NCBI GenBank assembly: GCA_964509475.1
Contig: CAZDXJ010000043.1
Location: forward strand, 1-20,306
Reading direction: 5' to 3'
From: CAZDXJ01 sp964509475
GTDB taxonomy: Bacteria > Pseudomonadota > Gammaproteobacteria > Methylococcales > Methylomonadaceae
Length of the DNA: 20,306 bases
Shown here: positions 6,736 to 13,101 of the stretch, in pieces
Position numbering within the stretch: the stretch's first letter is position 1
Layout of the letters: each line of letters starts with the position of its first letter
The notes under the pieces: generated by a model
What the model was told of the DNA's origin: nothing
The model's database searches: none
The model's input: the letters and a program-made list of their open reading frames with translations, nothing else
Translations under genes and position numbers: made by a program

Positions 6736-7624
6736 ATATGAGTCGGCCTCGTGTATACCGGATTCAAAACGGCGCCGTGCTTGCGCGGGTAAGATTTATG
6801 TATTGATCTGTGTTGCCGTTTGCTTGTCACTCGCAATCGCTCTGGTTGTATTATTGACGATTTACAGTTGGCCGGCGGTTCGGCAACTGGGATGGGCCGT
6901 GTTGACGTTGACCTGGAATCCGGCAAGCGGTCAATACGGCCTGTTGCCCATGCTTTATGGCACTCTTGTGGTTACCGCTCTGGCATTGTTGTTGGCCGTC
7001 CCGATGGGGTTGGCGGCGGCCGTTTATATTTCAGAGATTGTGAACGGGCGCTACCGTTTTTTGATCAAAAGTTTGCTGGAGCTGTTGGCGGGTATTCCGT
7101 CGATTCTTTACGGTTTGATCGGCGTTGCGTTTTTGTCGGTATGGATAAAACACAGTTTTGCCTTGAGTTCAGGCCGAACCTTGTTTTGTGCCGGAATTTT
7201 GCTGGCCATCATGATCCTGCCTACATTGATGACGTTGGCCGAAGACGGCCTGCATAACGTACCGGCGATTTATCGGGAAACTGCGAAAGGCCTGGGCTTG
7301 TACCCGCATGAAATTATTTTGCGTTGTGTGCTGCCGCTGGCGGGCGCGGATATCCTGGGGGCGGTTTTGCTGGCGTTGGGCCGGGCATTGGGTGAGACGA
7401 TGGCCGTCATGCTGGTGATCGGGGGTATCGATAAAATACCTTCGCCGGCTTTCGATTTGTTGAATCCGGGCCAGACCATCACCTCGAAACTGGGCCGGGA
7501 AATCGCCGAATCGGCGTTTGCTTCCTTGCATTTCAGCGTCTTGTTGTTCAGTGGTTTGTTGCTGTTGATACTGGTTGTTGTGTTAACCGTTTATGCGCGT
7601 TATTGCTCGAAGTTATGGCAATGA
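6728..7624 (+). CDS. pstC: Phosphate ABC transporter permease PstC
   Basis: Inner-membrane permease of 298 residues with about six transmembrane segments. No in-frame ATG or GTG lies near the expected N-terminus. A TTG at 6728 has GGGAGGG (6713-6719) eight bases upstream and would overlap the pstS stop by eight bases, so it is the chosen start. Typical features are LELLAGIPSILYGLIGV, where the permease core begins, and the coupling (EAA) loop ETAKGLGLYPHEII...LPLAGADILGA that contacts PstB, followed by GRALGETMAVM. The Arg/Lys-rich N-terminus before the first membrane segment is cytosolic by the positive-inside rule. It works with PstA as the channel. Confidence 0.92.
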   Translation: MNEYESASCIPDSKRRRACAGKIYVLICVAVCLSLAIALVVLLTIYSWPAVRQLGWAVLTLTWNPASGQYGLLPMLYGTLVVTALALLLAVPMGLAAAVYISEIVNGRYRFLIKSLLELLAGIPSILYGLIGVAFLSVWIKHSFALSSGRTLFCAGILLAIMILPTLMTLAEDGLHNVPAIYRETAKGLGLYPHEIILRCVLPLAGADILGAVLLALGRALGETMAVMLVIGGIDKIPSPAFDLLNPGQTITSKLGREIAESAFASLHFSVLLFSGLLLLILVVVLTVYARYCSKLWQ

Positions 7625-8472
7625 TAAACCGGTACTGGCGCAATAAGTTGTTTGTATCGCTGCTGTGGCTGGCGATGCTGTTGTGTGCCGGCTTGTTGTT
7701 TTTTTTGATCGGGGTCATTGTCGGTCATGGCTTGCCAGCAATTTCACTGGACTTTTTGATCTTGCCGGCGAGAAAGTTTGGCGCTGAAGGCGGCATTGTC
7801 TATCAGATTGGCGGTAGTTTACTGTTGGTTGGCTGCGCCGGTTTGTTGAGTTTACCGTTAGCTTTGGGATGTGCAATTTATAAAAGTGAATATCTGCAAA
7901 ATCCACGCTGGCAGCATATCAGCGATTTGATGCTTTATGCGCTAAACACCGTGCCTTCGGTGTTGTTTGGTCTGTTTGGCCTGATTTTGTTTGTCAATCT
8001 GCTGCAAACGGGTTTGTCCTGGTGGGCTGGATCGATTGTTTTGGCCATGATGATTTTGCCTACGATTATCTTGTCTTGTTATCAATCCATGCGCAGTATC
8101 CCTGAGCATTACCGTGCAAGTGCCCGCAGTCTTGGTTTCAATCGCTGGCAGGTGGTTCGCGCGGTTGTGCTTCCCCAGGGGGTTGGCGGTGCCATTACCG
8201 GTTTGCTTGTCGGTTTGGCAAGAGCGATTGGAGAAACCGCGCCGATTATGTTCATTGCAACTGCCTTTTCCGGGGTGGGCTGGCCCGGTTCACTGAATAC
8301 ACCGGTAAGCAGCCTGCCCACACATATATTGGCGCTGGCAAAGCAGGCGACAATACCCCAGGCGCTTGCCAATGCCTGGGGTGCGGGTTTGGTCTTGCTG
8401 TTTTTTGTATTGTTGTTGAGTTTTTCGGCGCTGCTGAGCCGAACCTATTTTAATAAGCGGTTACGCCGATGA
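7621..8472 (+). CDS. pstA: Phosphate ABC transporter permease PstA
   Basis: Second inner-membrane permease, 283 residues from the ATG at 7621, which overlaps the pstC stop by ATGA. An ATG six bases earlier (7615) is an alternative adding two residues. Segments include a first membrane helix at about 10-35, YALNTVPSVLFGLFGLILF at the start of the core, and the EAA loop ASARSLGFNRWQVVRAVVLP followed by ARAIGETAPIMF. These are the standard PstA patterns. It pairs with PstC and docks PstB. Its end overlaps the start of pstB by four bases, so the whole transporter is translationally coupled. Confidence 0.93.
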   Translation: MINRYWRNKLFVSLLWLAMLLCAGLLFFLIGVIVGHGLPAISLDFLILPARKFGAEGGIVYQIGGSLLLVGCAGLLSLPLALGCAIYKSEYLQNPRWQHISDLMLYALNTVPSVLFGLFGLILFVNLLQTGLSWWAGSIVLAMMILPTIILSCYQSMRSIPEHYRASARSLGFNRWQVVRAVVLPQGVGGAITGLLVGLARAIGETAPIMFIATAFSGVGWPGSLNTPVSSLPTHILALAKQATIPQALANAWGAGLVLLFFVLLLSFSALLSRTYFNKRLRR

Positions 8473-9302
8473 AAAAATTTTCTGAACAATGCCCCCCGAA
8501 TTTGTTGAATAGCCTGCTTGATCCTTGTATATCAGTGGTCGATACACCGGTTTCGGTTGAGGTTCGGGACTTTGCTGCCTGGTATGGCCACAACCCGGTA
8601 TTGAAAAATATCAATGTACAGTTTAACCAGCACCAAATCCATTGTATCGTAGGGCCTTCGGGCAGTGGCAAATCGACCTTGATACGCAGCATCAATCGTA
8701 TCAATGACGATACGGCGCAATTCCGCAGGCAAGGGGATATTTTGTTTCAGGGTGAATCGGTGCATAAGTTCAAGCCGGTCACTGAATTGAGACGGCAAAT
8801 CGGTCTGGTTTTTCAAAAACCTTGCGTGTTTCCAAAATCCATTGCCGAGAACGTCTTGTTCGGTTTGCAATTTGATAGAACCCTGTCCAGATGGCAGCGC
8901 CGGCAGATTGTCGAGGAAAAGCTGACGGCGGTGTCGCTGTGGCCTGAAGTCTGTCATCGCCTTGAGCAAATGGCGGATTGTCTGTCCATTGGCCAGCAGC
9001 AGCGTTTGTGTATTGCCCGTACCCTGGCACTCAATCCCCGGGTATTGTTACTGGATGAGCCGACGTCATCGCTGGATCCGAGTTCGACCCGGGTCATAGA
9101 AGATTTGATGTTGCAACTGAAGGATCGTTATACGATTATATTTGTGACCCATAATATTTTGCAGGCCCGAAGGATTGCCGATCATCTGGTATTTTTGTGT
9201 GATGGGCAGGTGATTGAGCAAGGTGAAAAAGAGCGCTTGTTTAAAAATCCGGCGAAAAAGCAAACCTGGGATTATCTGAACAATGAATATTGCAAGTGCT
9301 GA
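8469..9302 (+). CDS. pstB: Phosphate ABC transporter ATP-binding protein PstB
   Basis: ATPase subunit of 277 residues. Walker A GPSGSGKST (62-70), Q-loop VFQKP (114-118), Walker B VLLLDEP (192-198), D-loop SSLDP and H-loop His228 (FVTHN) are all intact. The ABC signature reads LSIGQ (172-176) in place of the usual LSGGQ, an unusual substitution at the second position. The N-terminus has an extension of about 25 residues before the ABC core (VEVRDFAAWYG). It overlaps pstA by ATGA. The usual fifth gene phoU does not follow; the next gene, 18 bases on, is convergent. PstB identity is firm. Confidence 0.94.
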   Translation: MKKFSEQCPPNLLNSLLDPCISVVDTPVSVEVRDFAAWYGHNPVLKNINVQFNQHQIHCIVGPSGSGKSTLIRSINRINDDTAQFRRQGDILFQGESVHKFKPVTELRRQIGLVFQKPCVFPKSIAENVLFGLQFDRTLSRWQRRQIVEEKLTAVSLWPEVCHRLEQMADCLSIGQQQRLCIARTLALNPRVLLLDEPTSSLDPSSTRVIEDLMLQLKDRYTIIFVTHNILQARRIADHLVFLCDGQVIEQGEKERLFKNPAKKQTWDYLNNEYCKC

Positions 9303-9320
9303 AGCATGAACCGGGATATA

Positions 9321-9767
9321 TCAGGTTTGGATAAGCTTGTCGAACAAGGCATTACACTCGGTTTCCAGGATTCCACCGGTTATGTGGCTGTTGCGAAAAC
9401 CGGTACGGCTGGATATTTCATCAGCACGAATATCGATTTGTGGCCAGCCGGCCTGACGTAAATAAGAGATCGATGTTCCATAATAAATATACGGGATGCC
9501 GCCCCATTCAATAGCGCTTTGACACATCGGGCAGGGTTCGGCGGTGGTATATAAGGCCAACTCTTGCCAGTTGATATCAGGGTGATTTTTGGCGCATTGG
9601 TTGATAACGACGATCTCGCCGTGAAATGTCGGGCTTAGGTCGCACTGATTGTGCCCTTGGGCTACTGTTGCACCGGTTTTTCGATGAACAAGTATTGCGC
9701 CAGAAGGGAAATCTGGCATTTTCCAGGCCTGTTCTATGGCTTGATGCATGAATTTTTCATGTTGCAT
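9321..9767 (-). CDS. Nucleoside deaminase (cytidine/deoxycytidylate deaminase superfamily)
   Basis: A 148-residue zinc deaminase. The HxE motif is H49-G-E51 and the second zinc motif is P78-C79-P-M-C82, giving the His/Cys/Cys metal site and the proton-shuttling Glu. ALYTTAEPCPMC and YGTSISYL are typical of the guanine/nucleoside deaminase branch, rather than of tRNA adenosine deaminase TadA. The exact base deaminated (guanine, cytosine or a nucleoside) cannot be read off. The ATG at 9767 has GAGGT five bases upstream. The gene converges on pstB with an 18-base gap and diverges from the membrane-protein gene at 9881. Confidence 0.85.
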   Translation of the reverse strand: MQHEKFMHQAIEQAWKMPDFPSGAILVHRKTGATVAQGHNQCDLSPTFHGEIVVINQCAKNHPDINWQELALYTTAEPCPMCQSAIEWGGIPYIYYGTSISYLRQAGWPQIDIRADEISSRTGFRNSHITGGILETECNALFDKLIQT

Positions 9768-9799
9768 TTTTACCTCACTGGTTACTTCAAATTAACCCC

Positions 9800-9827
9800 T
9801 TGAAAAAATAAATCATTTTGGTATAAA
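9800..9827 (+). promoter_or_regulatory. Sigma-70-type promoter for the His-rich membrane protein
   Basis: TTGAAA (9800-9805), a 16-base spacer and TATAAA (9822-9827) make a good sigma-70 match, 53 bases before the ATG at 9881. It lies in the divergent gap with the deaminase gene. Confidence 0.6.
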
Positions 9828-9880
9828 CCTTAGTTTCAAATCTAGTCCATCTACAGATAATAACTATTGAAGGTGATACT

Positions 9881-10939
9881 ATGTCGGCTCATATTCTGCA
9901 ATCCTTTCAGTCTGTTGAAAGCGGTGTACAAAAAAAGCAACTGGCTGTTTCATTTCGCCTGTTATTGAGTTTATATGCCGTTATTCCAATTTGCCTGGCA
10001 ATACAATTATTGGATCAGTGGTTTTTGGGGGGGTATTTACGGACGTTTTTACCAACCAGTCCGAACAGTTTTGTATTGTTCCAAATTCTTTTCGGTACTC
10101 CGCATATTATAGCCAGTACCTTGTTGATGACGACCAATACGGAATATCTTAACTTTTACCGGCGCAAGATTTTATGGATGAGTTTTGCCCTTGCTGTTTT
10201 TTTTGGGGTTGGCAACATCGTTTTACCCTATCATTTTCTATATATTCTGGTCGCATCCTGGACCGTATATCATGTTTTAAAACAGCAACATGGTGTCGCA
10301 CGCGGGGTGTGCCGGTTATCCGACAAGCAGTTTTACAGTCAGTTATGGTTGGGTATTTTGGCTGGAATTTTTGTTTATATCGGTATTTTCATGAAGAACA
10401 GTCTTTCGTCTGATCAGGCGGAATTTGTCCGCTATGGCGCCGGTTTTTTTTGTTTGGCTTTGTTGGTCAATACATTGCTTGTCCATAATGCAGTTGTCAC
10501 GCGGACTGGAAAATTATTTTTGTGGGCGAATACTTTGTTGGTTCTGAGCAGTTTTTATCTTTACAGCCAGCAGTATTATTTTTTGGCGATTTTGGTGCCG
10601 AGATTGGTTCATGATGCAACGGCGTATGTCTTTTATGTGGTTCATGATGTGAACCGGCACGCCGGGCAGCCCCGGAACTTCGTCTATCGGGCGGCAAAAA
10701 AAATAAAAGTGAATGTTTTTCTGGTATTGCCGGTGATTTCATTTGTATTAGCGTATGGCTTGCAGCAATATGGCGATGCACTGTTCAACAGTCTGATGCA
10801 GTTTTTGTTTGGTATGGAAATTCGCAAGGCAATTACTGTAGGGCTATTGGGCTATTTTGCGCTGATGCACTATTATACAGAATCATTTATCTGGAAAAAT
10901 GGATCGCCTTACCGGAAGTTTATCTTGTTCAGCAAATAA
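9881..10939 (+). CDS. Histidine-rich polytopic membrane protein of unknown function
   Basis: A 352-residue inner-membrane protein with about nine or ten hydrophobic segments (for example 25-44, 64-83, 98-115, 119-135, 155-172, 187-203, 212-229, 232-253, 278-294, 318-332). I do not recognise a characterised family. Histidines sit at the ends of membrane segments in regular motifs: FGTPH75, YH131VLKQQH137G, RLVH244D, VVH255DVNRH260, and a C-terminal MH330YYTESFIWK. That pattern resembles metal-binding membrane enzymes, such as Brp/Blh carotene oxygenases or membrane hydroxylases, where His residues bind iron, but it does not match either well enough to name. The ATG follows GAAGGTG. It is monocistronic, with its own promoter and a strong terminator. 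Confidence 0.85.
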   Translation: MSAHILQSFQSVESGVQKKQLAVSFRLLLSLYAVIPICLAIQLLDQWFLGGYLRTFLPTSPNSFVLFQILFGTPHIIASTLLMTTNTEYLNFYRRKILWMSFALAVFFGVGNIVLPYHFLYILVASWTVYHVLKQQHGVARGVCRLSDKQFYSQLWLGILAGIFVYIGIFMKNSLSSDQAEFVRYGAGFFCLALLVNTLLVHNAVVTRTGKLFLWANTLLVLSSFYLYSQQYYFLAILVPRLVHDATAYVFYVVHDVNRHAGQPRNFVYRAAKKIKVNVFLVLPVISFVLAYGLQQYGDALFNSLMQFLFGMEIRKAITVGLLGYFALMHYYTESFIWKNGSPYRKFILFSK

Positions 10940-10953
10940 AGAGGGTGTTCCTT

Positions 10954-10997
10954 CCACAGAGAGCGGTTTGATTCTCGCTCTCTGTGGTGTTTTTTTG
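10954..10997 (+). terminator. Strong intrinsic terminator
   Basis: A perfect 12-bp stem (10954-10965 with 10976-10987, CCACAGAGAGCG) with a 10-base loop is followed by TGTTTTTTT. It closes the membrane-protein gene, whose stop is 15 bases upstream. No T-run follows on the minus strand, so it does not serve the dodecin operon. Confidence 0.92.
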
Positions 10998-11015
10998 GGG
11001 AAAACAGGAACGTAC

Positions 11016-11225
11016 TTAATCTTCCAGGGTAAAGCCTATTTTCAACGTGACTTGCCAATGGGCAACTTTGCCTTGATCAATGTGACCCCGGGTTTCGATG
11101 ACTTCAAACCAACGCATGTCATGCAGGGTTTTGGAAGCTTTGCTGATCGCGTTTTCGATGGCTTCCTGCATACCGACCTGCGATGAGCCGGTCAGTTCTA
11201 TTTTTTTATAAATGTGATCGGTCAT
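11016..11225 (-). CDS. Dodecin, flavin-binding protein
   Basis: A 69-residue dodecin. The sequence MTDHIYKKIELTGSS, then a helix (MQEAIENAISKASKTL) and a strand RWFEVIETRGHI with Trp in the flavin-stacking position, followed by WQVTLKIGFTLED, is the whole conserved fold. Dodecins assemble into hollow dodecamers that bind riboflavin, FMN or FAD and buffer free flavin. AGGAGA sits upstream of the ATG at 11225. The start overlaps the murU stop by ATGA, so the gene is the last member of the amgK-murU operon. Confidence 0.93.
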   Translation of the reverse strand: MTDHIYKKIELTGSSQVGMQEAIENAISKASKTLHDMRWFEVIETRGHIDQGKVAHWQVTLKIGFTLED

Positions 11226-11896
11226 GGTGTTCTCCTGTTGTGGTAAATTGTTGACAGTTTCTGTAAACGCTGTGGTGTTCCGATATCCATCCAGAATCCG
11301 CTATAGAACTCGCCAGTGACTCGGGAAGTTTTCATGGCCTGGCGCAGCAGAGGTCCCAAACGGGTTTTGGCCGACGGGTATCCGGCAAATAACCTGGGAT
11401 GATAAATGCCGATGCCACTGAAAGTATAATAGGTTTCGGCTTTTTCTGAAACACGCTCGTCAATCAGGCCAAAGTCGCCTTCAGGGTGATGTCCGGGGTT
11501 GGCAATCAGTACCAGGTGGGCAAAATCAACGGAACGGTCGCGCAGGTTTGCAAATGGATAATCGGTTGCGATATCGCCGTTGACCACCAGAAAAGGCTTA
11601 TTGCCTAACAGGGGTAGTGCCTTGATAATACCGCCCGCTGTTTCCAGGGCATTGCCCGATTCATCGGAATAGACAATCGAGGCGCCAAAACGGGAACCAT
11701 TGCCTAATGCCGCTTCGATTTGCCCGCCAAGGTGGGCATGGTTGATGATCAGTTCATTGAAGCCTGCCAACACCAGCGCTTCAATGGTGTATTCGATGAG
11801 TGCTTTATCCGCTACTGGAAGCAATGGTTTTGGAGTGTGATCGGTTAATGGGCGTAATCTTTCACCGCGTCCGGCGGCCAATATCATGGCTTTCAT
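11222..11896 (-). CDS. murU: MurNAc-1-phosphate uridylyltransferase MurU
   Basis: A 224-residue sugar-nucleotidyltransferase. The signature LAAGRGERLRPLT (6-18), KP at 23-24, the LETAGGI sugar-binding loop (85-90) and the metal-binding Asp in VVNGDIATD (D108) are all present. MurU makes UDP-MurNAc from MurNAc-1-phosphate in the peptidoglycan recycling bypass that avoids MurA and hence fosfomycin. The assignment over other GT-A pyrophosphorylases rests on length (about 224, lacking the C-terminal beta-helix) and on its four-base overlap with the amgK gene just upstream, the standard partner. Confidence 0.92.
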   Translation of the reverse strand: MKAMILAAGRGERLRPLTDHTPKPLLPVADKALIEYTIEALVLAGFNELIINHAHLGGQIEAALGNGSRFGASIVYSDESGNALETAGGIIKALPLLGNKPFLVVNGDIATDYPFANLRDRSVDFAHLVLIANPGHHPEGDFGLIDERVSEKAETYYTFSGIGIYHPRLFAGYPSAKTRLGPLLRQAMKTSRVTGEFYSGFWMDIGTPQRLQKLSTIYHNRRTP

Positions 11897-12885
11897 GTCA
11901 GGTTTGCTGTGTTGGGTAGAATCTGTTGCTGCAGAAATGTACGGAAAGGGCTCAGTTCGGGATAGAGTCCAGTTATTGTATTGATATACTGTAGGGTTCG
12001 GGGGATGTCTTGCAAATAAGCCGGTTTGGCATCTCTGAGTTTGAGGCGGGCAAAAATACCAATCGCTTTCAAATGGCGTTGTATGCCCATTAGATCAAAC
12101 CAACGTTTAAATTGAACACTATCGTAATTCCTGGCAAGGGAAGATTGTATTCTGTACATATCCAGCCATTGTTCGACTTGCTGTTCAGGCCAGCAAATAT
12201 AACAATCCCGTAACAAGGATACCAGATCATAAGTAATGGGTCCGAGTAATGCGTCCTGGAAGTCAAGTATACCAGGACTGTTTTTTGCAACCTGCATCAA
12301 ATTACGTGAATGATAATCACGATGCACACAAATCCTGGGTTGTTGCAAGGCGCTGTCGATCAGTAAATCCCAGGTGTGATCGAGAAGCGCCCGGGTCGGG
12401 CCGGAAACGGGTATTTGCAACCCGTTGCCCAGAAACCATTGCTCAAAAATTTCCAACTCGGTGCGCAGCAGCCGGCGGTCATAAACGGGTAAATCATGGG
12501 CTTGTGGGTTTATGTCTTGAATATGTATCAAACTGTCGATGGCGGCCTGGTACAAGCGGTGTTTATTGTCCGAATCCAGGACATCCAGGTAGCAGTGTTG
12601 GCCAAAGTCTTGCAGTAATAAAAATCCTTGGGTTTGATTGATATGCAAAATGTCGGGAACATTGAGTTTTGCCTGTTTAAAAATCCCGGCAATTTTTATG
12701 AAAGCCTGGATGTTTTCACGCTCGGGCGGGGCATCCATGACGATATGGGTGCCGTGTTGATGCCGCACCCGGAAATAACGCCTGAAACTGGCGTCGCTGG
12801 ATGCCGGTGAAAAATCCTTGATTTGCAGTCGCAAGTCGTTTTCCAGCCATGTCCGCAGTGTGGTGACTCTGAAATCTTTGGTCAT
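11893..12885 (-). CDS. amgK: Anomeric N-acetylmuramate/N-acetylglucosamine kinase AmgK
   Basis: Aminoglycoside-phosphotransferase-fold kinase that phosphorylates MurNAc (and GlcNAc) at C1 for MurU. From the ATG at 12885 it has 330 residues and starts MTKDFRVTTLRTWL, which fits the family; an ATG at 12921 would add 12 residues and neither has a clear ribosome site. The catalytic loop is VHRDYHSRNLM (D190, N195) and the metal-binding Asp is in ILDFQDALLGP (D208). The DASFRRYFRV motif near the N-terminus is typical of AmgK. It leads the minus-strand amgK-murU-dodecin operon and diverges from lptD, the same arrangement as in Pseudomonas. Confidence 0.9.
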   Translation of the reverse strand: MTKDFRVTTLRTWLENDLRLQIKDFSPASSDASFRRYFRVRHQHGTHIVMDAPPERENIQAFIKIAGIFKQAKLNVPDILHINQTQGFLLLQDFGQHCYLDVLDSDNKHRLYQAAIDSLIHIQDINPQAHDLPVYDRRLLRTELEIFEQWFLGNGLQIPVSGPTRALLDHTWDLLIDSALQQPRICVHRDYHSRNLMQVAKNSPGILDFQDALLGPITYDLVSLLRDCYICWPEQQVEQWLDMYRIQSSLARNYDSVQFKRWFDLMGIQRHLKAIGIFARLKLRDAKPAYLQDIPRTLQYINTITGLYPELSPFRTFLQQQILPNTANLT

Positions 12886-13010
12886 GGTCGTTTGTTTATG
12901 TGTTGATGATGGAAACGGCATGGTTTAGAACCATTGCATAACAGGGTGTCGTGCCAGCCAGGCAGGTGGCCGGGAATCAATAAGTATAAATTCATGCGAT
13001 ATATAAGTTA

Positions 13011-13038
13011 TTAGCGACAGGTTATTTTAAGGTAGAAT
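13011..13038 (+). promoter_or_regulatory. Possible lptD promoter
   Basis: TAGAAT at 13033-13038 is a good -10 box; a weak TTAGCG -35 lies 16 bases upstream. It is 63 bases before the lptD ATG. No sigma-E-like promoter was apparent, although lptD is sigma-E controlled in E. coli. Confidence 0.35.
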
Positions 13039-13101
13039 ACTCCGTTCGGCATTCTATTCGATTTTTAGCCCATCAGACTATAAGAAACTTGACTCTACTT
13101 T

